Positions 28,201-36,093 of a stretch of 64,000 bases of DNA are shown in pieces. The translations under genes and the position numbers were made by a program. Within the stretch, counting starts at the first letter, position 1, and each line of letters opens with the position of its first letter. The notes below the pieces were generated by a model that did no database searches, was not told where the DNA came from, and worked only from the letters and a program-made list of their open reading frames with translations. Origin of the DNA: Gemmataceae bacterium (lineage in GTDB: Bacteria > Planctomycetota > Planctomycetia > Gemmatales > Gemmataceae); assembly GCA_019636445.1 (NCBI GenBank), contig JAHBXO010000012.1:1-64000 (forward strand). Direction: 5' to 3'.

Positions 28201-29417
28201 ATTTGCGACTGAAGGCGTTCCTGATGGCACGCGATCCGTTCCGCCGGCTGGACGCGCACGCCATCCTCGAGCGATCGGCGGCGCGCGATCCGCTCTCGCC
28301 GGACGAAGCCGCTCAGCGCGCGACGCTCTTCCTCCAGGAAGGCCGCCTGCAACCGGCTGAATCGGACCTGCGCGAGGCGACGAAGTCGCCGACGTGCCGG
28401 CCGGCTCACTTGATTCTGCTCCACCAGGTCCAGTTGCGAGCCAAGCGGTTCGATGCGGCGAAGCCGACGCTTGAACGGATCCTCGCCACGATGCCCGGCA
28501 GTTGGGACGCGACCGCCGAACAGGCCCGCGCCGCCGCCGCACGTGGCGACAAGGATCGCGCTGCAAGCCTCGTCAAGGCGTTCCCGAACGCCGACAAGCC
28601 GGACATGCAACTGCTGGCGACCGGCCCCCTGCTCGCCGAACTCGGCTGCGACGCCGAGTCCGAAGCCGCGTACCGCGCCGCGGCCGCCGGTTCGAAGCTG
28701 CCGCAGCGGCACGCCGCGCTCGCGATGTTCCTGATCGAACGCGGCCGCACGCTGGACGCCATGACGACCGCTTGGGCGCTCGCGCCCGCCGACCTGCCGC
28801 CGAACCTGACCAAGGCGACTCTACTCAAGAACGCCATCGCCGCGCGGCCCCGCGCCGCCATCGCACCCGCCGATCTCGCCGAGTGGGACCGCCTCGTCGG
28901 TGAGATCACCAAGTGGATCGACGCCGAGCGGAAGTCGAACCCGAAGGACGTGTCCCTCATCCTCGCGACCGCCGCGATCCTCGACGCGCAGGCCCGCACC
29001 GAGGATGCGATCGCCGCGTACGAGTCGGCGCTCGCGCTGGACGCGAACAACCTGCTCGCCCTCAACAACCTGTCGTCGTTATTGGCCCTGCACGCGCCGG
29101 AAAAGGCCGCCCGCGCACTCGAATTGGCGAACCGCGCCCTTGCCGCCGCCGGTCCGCGCGGGCACGTCCTCGACACGCGCGCCATCGCCCATCTCGCCGC
29201 CGGCCGGCCCGACGAAGCGATGAAGGACCTCGCCGCCGCCCGCCTCACCGACCCGCGCGCCGTCTACGATTTCCACGCCGCGCTCGCCGCCGACAAACTC
29301 CACGAAACCGACCGTCGCCGGCAATTCCTCGAATCGGCGAAGACCAAAGGCCTGAAGCGAACGCAACTCCACCCCCTTGAATGGCCGCAGTACGAACGCA
29401 TGTACGGCCCGGAGTAG
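25224..29417 (+). CDS. Giant membrane-anchored TPR protein
   Basis: This 1397-residue protein has one N-terminal membrane segment (about 13-29) and otherwise a tetratricopeptide solenoid along its whole length. Typical TPR helices occur throughout, for example DALQLYESYLNFQPRD near residue 54 and EDAIAAYESALALDANN near 1265. No enzymatic domain is seen. The start is a GTG at 25224; the ATG nine codons later is an alternative. TPR proteins of this size occur in exosortase/exopolysaccharide loci (PrsT-like), and the divergent neighbour is a deacetylase of that kind, so a scaffold role in polysaccharide export is possible. Downstream, 224 bp with no clear gene separate it from the convergent kinase gene. 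Confidence 0.88.
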   Translation: MSVWSSRRQMNYKRAALLLAVLATVGGAGYAANQRQVRRNADRMLDLARAARDDQNRGDALQLYESYLNFQPRDVDAIAEYAAMLESDTNPKARRSLLDGYERLLRVAPHRAEERRKLVDLYLTYQVFTSAKHHLAPLLDPVTGTPDDPDLLKQLATCEFRLGRSSDGVAILKRLIATGRAGPEVYQKLADVYRKENTTTALEEAEKVMAQLAKDRANDTGARVVRIHHLYQSGRVDEARAEIAAAAKEVRDAEKSPEFSLLLADHYARDRLFDAARDALARAIGENPKDARLRTAYYQTLDQLRDKAKADEQLRKAVELAKNNDPGTLDLIDLMIDNRELDLAKREIERRYKGKETFRPTHDYLVGRVLLVEGDWPAARASLTRCLEFFEKHPAHYAKAQVGLAQCQTLANNPERALEAYTRAVAANPRMNAAQLGRAETLLRLNRLKDAEPILREYADALPAARLALANAKFAEMLTRPVNRRNWSEVESAFGKPPFPVGIEVLKAKLLAAQGKPAEGEAHLKKLVARAGDAPAVHVAIAEFAARRSPKEAADAIAAGEAAIGDTVPFRLAKAGLAGRARDAAAVSALATDAGKFPADERHQLLLGLANWLYALKQVDEAAKLANQVAGDRPHDLNSRMLLAQIYLQAGQHAKLDPVIADLKRLDGEGGPLFLYASTMGELARTPKPDAATAKRLAEQLDAVVRKREVWTRPHALLGELALRVNDPDSALKHFRKAFELGERDEATFRRLLELLLNRGRTDEAYRILDDRDKIAGLPPDLFQTHALLEAANGKGGERSREIVRKTADSTDAQVQLFRGRWLALNGDRSAAIQALEAAVKLGPQLADAWIALVRVQAASDPAAARATAAKAAAALAAGQSPARSAHAVGTCHELAGDAAAAERAYLAGLQATPNDVPVLVSLADLYRRAGRHADADARCRAILAAEADDDSRRWARRGLALGLASGPNAHARLDEALAALAPNFQPVEHPEDLRLKAFLMARDPFRRLDAHAILERSAARDPLSPDEAAQRATLFLQEGRLQPAESDLREATKSPTCRPAHLILLHQVQLRAKRFDAAKPTLERILATMPGSWDATAEQARAAAARGDKDRAASLVKAFPNADKPDMQLLATGPLLAELGCDAESEAAYRAAAAGSKLPQRHAALAMFLIERGRTLDAMTTAWALAPADLPPNLTKATLLKNAIAARPRAAIAPADLAEWDRLVGEITKWIDAERKSNPKDVSLILATAAILDAQARTEDAIAAYESALALDANNLLALNNLSSLLALHAPEKAARALELANRALAAAGPRGHVLDTRAIAHLAAGRPDEAMKDLAAARLTDPRAVYDFHAALAADKLHETDRRRQFLESAKTKGLKRTQLHPLEWPQYERMYGPE

Positions 29418-29641
29418 GCACCCACAACGTCGTACTTCGCCATCGAAACGAACCGCGATGTCGTGCGAACGACGGATTCGGTCTTCGAGGGCGCGGATGC
29501 GCGCCAACGTGCGCCCGAGGCCAAGGAAGGCCTCTCTACCGAAGAGCCGAATCGCCACCGCGGGTTGATGCGGCCGGTTTTCCCGTAGAGGCGATAGGTG
29601 TCCAAACAATTATCTTCGGCACGACTCCGTCCACGGGGAAA

Positions 29642-31732
29642 TCAAAGAAGCGCTCCCATCAGATGCATCAACCCGGCGGACGCAGCGAACCAACCCAATA
29701 CGGCCACGACTCGCTGCCAGATGGGCCAACGCCGCAGCACCCCAATGTGAGTCGAGACAATCCAGCCCAGTCCGCCCAGGGTCGGGATCAGCCGCGAGGC
29801 CCATAACGGACCACCAATGACGTTCTGGAACTGCATTGTGATCGTGACGCCGATGGCGATCAGGACAAACACCACCCAAGCCAGGACGGGCAGATGAAGT
29901 TCGAAGTAGATCGCCAACTTCCCGGCCATGGATCGTCTGGACTGGATCAGATAGTCGGCGCACCAGGCCGAATGCACCGCCCACGTCATGATGAACATGA
30001 ACAGAAAGACCAGCATCACCCAACCGATGATCAGCCCGACGGCGGCCCGGTTCGCGTCCAGCGCCTGGCGTTGCAGGTTCTCCAGCGCCCGCTTCTGGCC
30101 GCGCGCGTCGAGCGTCAACTCCTCAGGCGCGAGGTACTGCCGCAGGTATTCCGCGTCCTTCGGCGGCACGGTCGTCCACCCGAGGCTCTGCTCGCTGAGG
30201 CCGCTTTCGAAAATTTCATCGAGCGGCTGGATGGGATGGAGGTACAGTTCGCGCAGGGTAATCCTCTGCGAGACCATCATCGGACTGAGAATCGCGAATG
30301 CGACGAAGAGCGTAATCAGCCCGACCGCGGCCGCCGACGCCATTGCCGCGGTCGAGGAGCGCGGACGAACCATGCCCCGAACGAACCAGCCTCCAAAGAG
30401 GATGAGGACCGAGGCGGCGGCGAGGAACGAATAGCGAACCGCCGGTTCCGTTTGAGCAAGGTTGAGGATGCGCAACGGATTCATCAGGGGCGTATCGGGC
30501 GGCAGTAGCACGGGAATGCTGTTGCGAATCAGGGCGAACGGCGCGTACGTCGCGACGAGTCCGCAGAGCACCCCCGTGGCCGTCACGCTGCCGATGGTCG
30601 CCAGGTTCCTGCGCATCCACCGCAGGGCCAACTCGAAGCTCCCCGGCGGCCGAGCGATGGTCGGTTCGCCGCGTGCCCAGCGATCCAGATCCTCCGCCAA
30701 ATCGGCGGCGCTCTCGTAACGGCGCTCGCGGTCTTTACTAAGGCATTTCAAGGCGATCACGCCGAGATCGCGATCTGCTGCCGGGTTGTGGACGCGCGGA
30801 TCGTCCGGTTCCCGTTCGATGACCTCCTTCACGGTGGTGAAGACCGTTTCGGCCCGGAACGGAGGACGGCCCGTGAGCAACTCATAGAGAATGGCCCCGA
30901 GTGAATATACGTCCACAGCCGTCGTGAGACCCTTTTCCCCTTTGGCCTGTTCCGGTGCCATGTAGCTCGGCGTGCCAAGAATCGTGCCGGTCCGAGTGGC
31001 GCCGTCGTCGGCATCGACCCGCTTGGCGAGCCCGAAATCGGTGATCGAGGGCGTGCCGTCGCGATCCAGTAGAATGTTCGCCGGCTTCAGATCGCGATGG
31101 ATAATGCCGCGCTGGTGGGCGTAGTGGACAGCGCGAGCGAGCGTCGAAACAAGTGACGCGATGGCCTGAGGATTCGATCGGTAATCGTCCGAACGGTCCG
31201 CAAGACTGCCTCCTTCGATGAGTTTCATGCTGAAGTACTGGTGCCCGTCGTTTTCGCCGACTTCGTAGATGGGCAGAATGTTCGGGTGTTCGAGATTGGC
31301 GGCGGCTTCGGCCTCGCGGCGAAATTGTTGGATCGCGGCCGGTGTGGCGTACGTGCCGGCCAGGATCAGCTTCACCGCCACGGGCCGGTTCAGCGAAACC
31401 TGACGTGCGCGGAACACCGCGCCCATGCCGCCACGGGCGATCTCGGTTTCGAGTTCGTAGTCGCCAAGGTAGCGGACACTCGGAAGGTCCGCGCGTCCGG
31501 GTCCGCCGGCCGAAGCGGTCTCGTCCGGTCCTGGCAAGTGGAATGCCGAAGCCTGTTTCCCCAAACGATCGAAGTCCAGAAAGAACGACCGCAGGCGGGC
31601 TGCGAGATCGGGATGCCGGGCCAGCAGTTCGGCCCGATCCGGCGATCGACCGGTTTCGGTCGCCTGGATGTACTCGGCGACGATGCGATCGAGCATGTCG
31701 TACGCGCCCGTCGCTTCCGACTGCGTATTCAT
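29642..31732 (-). CDS. Ser/Thr protein kinase with polytopic C-terminus
   Basis: This 696-residue protein has a short N-terminal helical region and a Hanks-type kinase domain (about 90-350). The motifs present are the Gly loop ARGGMGAVF, AVKLIL, the catalytic HRDLKPANILLD, DFGLAKR and GTPSYMAPEQ. All key residues are intact. The C-terminal half has about six or seven membrane spans instead of an extracytoplasmic sensor domain, for example IIGWVMLVFLFMFIMTWAV. The ATG at 31732 is chosen because it overlaps the sigma gene stop by 4 bp (ATGA); the longer open frame upstream runs inside that gene. ECF-kinase coupling of this sort is typical of planctomycetes: the kinase is thought to control its sigma factor. 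Confidence 0.95.
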   Translation of the reverse strand: MNTQSEATGAYDMLDRIVAEYIQATETGRSPDRAELLARHPDLAARLRSFFLDFDRLGKQASAFHLPGPDETASAGGPGRADLPSVRYLGDYELETEIARGGMGAVFRARQVSLNRPVAVKLILAGTYATPAAIQQFRREAEAAANLEHPNILPIYEVGENDGHQYFSMKLIEGGSLADRSDDYRSNPQAIASLVSTLARAVHYAHQRGIIHRDLKPANILLDRDGTPSITDFGLAKRVDADDGATRTGTILGTPSYMAPEQAKGEKGLTTAVDVYSLGAILYELLTGRPPFRAETVFTTVKEVIEREPDDPRVHNPAADRDLGVIALKCLSKDRERRYESAADLAEDLDRWARGEPTIARPPGSFELALRWMRRNLATIGSVTATGVLCGLVATYAPFALIRNSIPVLLPPDTPLMNPLRILNLAQTEPAVRYSFLAAASVLILFGGWFVRGMVRPRSSTAAMASAAAVGLITLFVAFAILSPMMVSQRITLRELYLHPIQPLDEIFESGLSEQSLGWTTVPPKDAEYLRQYLAPEELTLDARGQKRALENLQRQALDANRAAVGLIIGWVMLVFLFMFIMTWAVHSAWCADYLIQSRRSMAGKLAIYFELHLPVLAWVVFVLIAIGVTITMQFQNVIGGPLWASRLIPTLGGLGWIVSTHIGVLRRWPIWQRVVAVLGWFAASAGLMHLMGALL

Positions 31733-32301
31733 GGCGAGGTTTCCTTCGGGCCGATCTGGAGGCGGAGTTGTTCGAGACCACGGCGGAGCAGGGAAGCGAT
31801 CGCTGGAACGGTCTTGCCAAGGCGCTGGCCGATCTGTTCGAGGGTCCAGCCCTGACAATGTTTGAGAACAACGACTTCGCGCATCCGTTCCGGCAGCCGG
31901 GCCAGCGCGTCCGCCAGGCGGAGGAGTTCCTCGTTGCGAGAGGCCTTGGCACTCGGGCTGGTCTGATCGGAGGCGAGCCAGGCGACAAGTCCGGACGCGG
32001 AGCGATCGAGATCCTCTTCAAGGCGGCGTTCACGGTCGATGGCGCGCTTGTCGCGGTCGAAATGCCGGGCAGCGTCGTGGAGTTCGTGGGCGAGGATCTT
32101 GCGCAGCCAGACGGTGATCGCGGCCGGATCGTGCGTGCGGAGTTCGGCCAGCGCGACCGTGGCGCGGAGGAATGTCTGTTGGACAATGTCGGCCGGATCG
32201 AGCTTACCGCGTAGCCGCTGATCGAGATGCACCGTCGCGAGTACAGTCAGGTACGGTCGGTACGGCTCGAGGATTTTCGCAGGATCGGACGCGGTGCCCA
32301 T
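31729..32301 (-). CDS. ECF RNA polymerase sigma factor
   Basis: This 190-residue sigma-70-family factor has region 2 (LDPADIVQQTFLRA and the following WLRKILAHELHD) and region 4 (LPERMREVVVLKHCQGWTLEQIGQRLGKT). A 30-residue insert of acidic and Arg-rich character lies between the two. Length and order fit the ECF group associated with Ser/Thr kinases. No anti-sigma factor is adjacent. Its stop overlaps the kinase start by 4 bp, so the two are made together, and phosphorylation by the kinase is the likely control. Its target promoters cannot be told from the window. Confidence 0.93.
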   Translation of the reverse strand: MGTASDPAKILEPYRPYLTVLATVHLDQRLRGKLDPADIVQQTFLRATVALAELRTHDPAAITVWLRKILAHELHDAARHFDRDKRAIDRERRLEEDLDRSASGLVAWLASDQTSPSAKASRNEELLRLADALARLPERMREVVVLKHCQGWTLEQIGQRLGKTVPAIASLLRRGLEQLRLQIGPKETSP

Positions 32302-32352
32302 ACCGGATTAGACGGCGTGCCGCGCGGAGTTGTCCAAAGTATTTTTCGTTCG

Positions 32353-33774
32353 TCAGGCGATCACCTCCCGCACCACCTTCCCGTACACGTCCGTCAGGCG
32401 TTCGTGGCGGCCCTGGTGGAAGTATGTCAGCTTCTCGTGGTCCAGGCCCAGGATCGCCAGGATCGTCGCGTGCAGGTCATGAAGGTGGACCTTGTTCTCA
32501 ACCGCCTCGAAGCCCAGCTCGTCGGTCGCGCCGTAGGCGGTGCCGCCCTTCGCGCCGCCGCCGGCGAACCACATGCTGAAGCCGTACGGGTTGTGGTTGC
32601 GGCCCGGCTCGCCCTTGCCCTCGCTGAACGGCATCCGGCCGAACTCGCCGCCCCAGACTACGAGCGTGCTGTCCAGCAGGCCCCGCGCTTTCAGGTCCGT
32701 CAGCAGCGCCGCGATCGGTTGATCGACTTCGCCGGCGTGCTGGCCGTGGTTCTTCTCGATGCTCGCGTGGGCGTCCCAGGTCTCTTCAAGGTGGCCGCCG
32801 CCGGAGTAGAGCTGCACGAAGCGGACGCCGCGCTCGACCAGCCGGCGGGCGATCACGCAGTTGCGGCCGAACTCGTCGGTCGGCTGCTGTCCGACGCCGT
32901 AGAGGTCGAGCGTCTTCTTCGATTCCTTCGTCAGGTCCACCGCCTCCGGCGCGGCCGATTGCATCCGATAGGCCAGCTCGTAGCTCTCAATGCGGCCGGC
33001 GAGTTCCTTGCCGCCGGGGCGGGCGTCGAGGTGTTCCTGGTTGAGCTTCGCGAGGAGGTCGAGCTGTTCGCGCTGGGCCTTGGCCGGCAGCGGGCCGCGA
33101 AGGTCGAGGATCGGATCGCCGGTCGGGCGGAAGAGCGTGCCGGAGTAGTCGGAGGACATGAAGCCGTTGGACCAATTCGGCTGGCCGCTGATGGGGCCGC
33201 CGCGCTTGTCCATGAGGACGACATATCCGGGGAGGTCTCTGTTCGCGGTGCCGAGGCCGTAGACGGCCCAACTGCCGAGCGACGGGCGGCCGATGAAGGT
33301 CTTGCCGGTGTTCATCTGCACGAGGGCGGAGCCGTGCGCGTGGCTGTCGGTGTGGCAGGAGCGGATGACGGCGAGCGAATCGGCGTGTTCGCGGACCTTC
33401 GGGAAGAAGTCCGAGATCATGAGACCCGATTGGCCGCCGGGGCGGAACTTGCGGAACGACGGCGTGAGGAAGCCGATCTTGCGGCCGCCGGAGTTGATGA
33501 ACTTCTTGTCGGCGGGCAGCGGCTGATTCGCGAACTTCTCCAGCGTCGGCTTGTGGTCGAACGTGTCGACCTGGCTTGGTCCGCCGTTCATCATGAGGAA
33601 GATGACGGACTTCGCCTTTGCGGGGAAGTGCTGCTTCTTCGGCGTTTCCGATGCGGATGCATGCCGGGAGAAGAAGCCGTCGGCCGCGAGGTAACTCGTG
33701 AGGGCGAGGCCGGCGAAGCCGCCGCCCATCTCCCAAACGAACTCGCGCCGGGTCTGGCCGCAGGGGAAGTTCAT
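32353..33774 (-). CDS. DUF1501 protein with Tat signal
   Basis: This 473-residue protein begins with a twin-arginine-type signal (TRREFVWEMGGGFAGLALTS), followed by the DUF1501 domain. Characteristic blocks are MMNGGPSQVDTFDHKP, GSWAVYGLGT, WGGEFGRMPF, YGATDELGFEAV and LHATILAILGLDH. The fold is alkaline-phosphatase/sulfatase-like, but the usual catalytic Ser or Cys is not obvious, and no substrate is known. The ATG at 33774 is preferred over an earlier in-frame one at 33822 because it places the Tat motif correctly. The partner DUF1553 gene ends 31 bp upstream; together they form one of three such units in the window. Confidence 0.94.
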   Translation of the reverse strand: MNFPCGQTRREFVWEMGGGFAGLALTSYLAADGFFSRHASASETPKKQHFPAKAKSVIFLMMNGGPSQVDTFDHKPTLEKFANQPLPADKKFINSGGRKIGFLTPSFRKFRPGGQSGLMISDFFPKVREHADSLAVIRSCHTDSHAHGSALVQMNTGKTFIGRPSLGSWAVYGLGTANRDLPGYVVLMDKRGGPISGQPNWSNGFMSSDYSGTLFRPTGDPILDLRGPLPAKAQREQLDLLAKLNQEHLDARPGGKELAGRIESYELAYRMQSAAPEAVDLTKESKKTLDLYGVGQQPTDEFGRNCVIARRLVERGVRFVQLYSGGGHLEETWDAHASIEKNHGQHAGEVDQPIAALLTDLKARGLLDSTLVVWGGEFGRMPFSEGKGEPGRNHNPYGFSMWFAGGGAKGGTAYGATDELGFEAVENKVHLHDLHATILAILGLDHEKLTYFHQGRHERLTDVYGKVVREVIA

Positions 33775-33805
33775 GGCAACCTCATGGCGAGCGACCGCGA
33801 GTCGA

Positions 33806-35971
33806 TCAATCGACGTATACAAACTCGTTCAGATTCAGCAGCACGTGGCATAGCGACGCCAGCGCCCGAAACTCCGCGTCCTTGCGGTCGGCGAAGTTCG
33901 CCCGCTGCTTCGCCAGGTGATCGGCGGCAGCCTTCGTTTCGGTCGCGCTCGGATCGCGGGCGAGCGCGGTCCGCCAGGCCGCGACAATTCGCTTCGCTTC
34001 GTCGGATTCCTTCATCGCGCGCTTCGCGAGCGCGTCGCTCTGCTCGTGGGCGAAGCGGTTGTTCATCAGCGTCAGCGCCTGCGGGGCGACGGTCGTGCTG
34101 TCCCGTTGGCCGCACGGAAGCGTCGTGTCGGGGAAGTCGAAGGCGGTGAGCTGTGGTGGTAGCAATCCTCGCTTGCTGAAGATGTAGAGGCTCCGCCGGC
34201 CCTGCTCCTCCGGCGGCGACGCCTTCCACGCGGCGGACTTCGTGGACAATCCTTCGAGCGCCTCCGTCGCGATCTCCGGCGAGAAACTCGGCCCGCCGAT
34301 GCGGTCCAACTTCAGGTTCCCGGCCACGAACAGCATCGAATCGCGCAGGACCTCCGCTTCGACGCGACGGCGTTCGAACCGCCACCACAGCTTGTTCCCG
34401 GCATCCGTCCTCGCGTACTCGTTCTGCTTCGGATGCAGCGACACCTGACGATAGGTCCGCGAATTCAAGATCATCCGGTGGATGTGCTTCGTGGACCAGT
34501 TGTTCTTCATCAACTCCCCGGCCAGCCAGTCAAGCAGTTCCGGGTGCGTCGGCTTCTCGCCGGTGAAGCCGAAGTTGTCCGGCGAGCGGACGATCCCTTG
34601 GCCGAAATGGAACTGCCAGATGCGATTGACCCAGACGCGCGCCGTCAGCGGGTTCTTTGGATCGACGATCCAGTTCGCGAGCGCGAGGCGGCGCCCCGTG
34701 GTCTTCGCGTCTTCCTTCGGCGGCGCGATCGGCTTGTCGAGCGACGGGATCGTCGAGAGGTGCCCAGGCTCGACGACCTCGCCGGGCCGATTCGGGTCGC
34801 CCTTCTTCAGGAGCTTGATCGGCGGCACCGTCCGCCCGCGATCGGTCCACGAGAAGACCTCGGCGCCGATCTGCTTCGGATCCGGTCCGCCGAGGTGCTC
34901 GCGCGGCCCCGGTTCGATGAACCCCGCCCAGAACGCCCCGGCCATCCGGTAATAGTCCGTCTGCCGGATCGCGTCGAACTTGTGGTCGTGGCAGCGGGCG
35001 CACTTCACCGTCAGGCCGAGGAAGGCCGAACTCGTCGCGCCGACCATGTCTTCGAGGCGGTCGTATTTGTACTCGTTCGGATCGTTCGGCTCGTCGTTCC
35101 AGGTGCCGAGGCGGATGAAGCCTGTCGCAATGGCGGACCGCTCGGTCCGATCCGGCAGTTCGTCCCCGGCCAGTTGCTCGCGCACGAACCGGTCGTAGGG
35201 CAGGTCGTCGTTGAACGCCTTCACGACGTAGTCGCGGTATTTCCAGACGTGCGGCTTCACCTGGTCGCGTTCGTAGCCGCAGGTCTCGGCGTAGCGGACG
35301 ATATCGAGCCAGTGCCGTCCCCAGCGTTCGCCGTAATGGGGCGACGCGAGGAGCGATTCGACGAGCATCGGGTAGGCGTCGGGCGCGGCGTCCTTCGCGA
35401 AAGCTTCGACCTGCTCGAAGGTCGGCGGATAGCCGAGCAGGTCGAAGTAGAGCCGGCGGATCAGCGTCCGCTTGTCGGCCTCCGGCGCGGGGTCGAATCC
35501 CTTCTCCTTCAACTTCGAACCGACGAGCTGATCGATCGGACTCGGAACTTGCGACCGGAAACTGGTAACAACCACCGGTTGCAGCGACCACCAGTCGCGG
35601 CCGGCGCGCGTTTCGATCGTGCGTTCGAACCAGTCCAATACACGGCCCTTAGGCCACACTGCGCCGGCCTCCATCCATTTCTTGAGCGCGGCTTGCTGCT
35701 CCTTCGGCAGAGGCCGGGGCGTCTCGCCCTTCGGCGGGGGCATCTCGCCCGCGTGGACGCGATCCAGCACAAGGCTTGCGTCCTTCTTCTTCCCGCCGGC
35801 GCGGAAGCCCCTCTCGGACGTCACGTCCAGCCCGCCGGACGGCGACGAACCGGAATGGCATTCGACACAGTGGTTGAGCAGGATCGGGGCGATCGTTCGC
35901 TCAAATTCGTCCGCACGGGTGATACCCGTGAAGAAGCACGCGAGCACGATCGCGAATCGGAGTGGCGTCAT
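33806..35971 (-). CDS. PSCyt1/DUF1549/DUF1553 cytochrome-like protein
   Basis: This 721-residue exported protein has a short signal peptide (about 1-20) and an N-terminal cytochrome-type domain with CVECH near residue 35. DUF1549 follows (LIRRLYFDLLGYPPT and HYGERWGRHWLDIVRYAE), with a second haem-like motif CARCH near 325. DUF1553 comes last (RVWVNRIWQFHFGQGIV, ILNSRTYRQ, ending LNLNEFVYVD). The family is secreted and found widely in planctomycetes; the function is unknown, and two haem motifs imply electron transfer. It is the first gene of a pair with the DUF1501 gene. Confidence 0.94.
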   Translation of the reverse strand: MTPLRFAIVLACFFTGITRADEFERTIAPILLNHCVECHSGSSPSGGLDVTSERGFRAGGKKKDASLVLDRVHAGEMPPPKGETPRPLPKEQQAALKKWMEAGAVWPKGRVLDWFERTIETRAGRDWWSLQPVVVTSFRSQVPSPIDQLVGSKLKEKGFDPAPEADKRTLIRRLYFDLLGYPPTFEQVEAFAKDAAPDAYPMLVESLLASPHYGERWGRHWLDIVRYAETCGYERDQVKPHVWKYRDYVVKAFNDDLPYDRFVREQLAGDELPDRTERSAIATGFIRLGTWNDEPNDPNEYKYDRLEDMVGATSSAFLGLTVKCARCHDHKFDAIRQTDYYRMAGAFWAGFIEPGPREHLGGPDPKQIGAEVFSWTDRGRTVPPIKLLKKGDPNRPGEVVEPGHLSTIPSLDKPIAPPKEDAKTTGRRLALANWIVDPKNPLTARVWVNRIWQFHFGQGIVRSPDNFGFTGEKPTHPELLDWLAGELMKNNWSTKHIHRMILNSRTYRQVSLHPKQNEYARTDAGNKLWWRFERRRVEAEVLRDSMLFVAGNLKLDRIGGPSFSPEIATEALEGLSTKSAAWKASPPEEQGRRSLYIFSKRGLLPPQLTAFDFPDTTLPCGQRDSTTVAPQALTLMNNRFAHEQSDALAKRAMKESDEAKRIVAAWRTALARDPSATETKAAADHLAKQRANFADRKDAEFRALASLCHVLLNLNEFVYVD

Positions 35972-36042
35972 GGGAAGCGGGAGAGTTTTTCAAGATTCCA
36001 CAGAATTGCGAGTCTAACGACGGGTGTCCATCGATTCAAACG

Positions 36043-36075
36043 AAAAACGGGCGGAGGGGAAACCCTCCGCCCGTT
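36043..36075 (-). terminator. Rho-independent terminator of clpC
   Basis: On the minus strand a 13-bp perfect stem (36046-36058 with 36063-36075) with a 4-nt loop is followed by a run of five T. It lies 18 bp after the clpC stop. Confidence 0.92.
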
Positions 36076-36093
36076 GAACGGAACAATTCTTCG

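Noticed and set aside
29418..29641. Open frames in the 224-bp gap between the TPR gene and the kinase gene
   Set aside because: They extend antisense into the TPR gene and lack a ribosome-binding site or motif.
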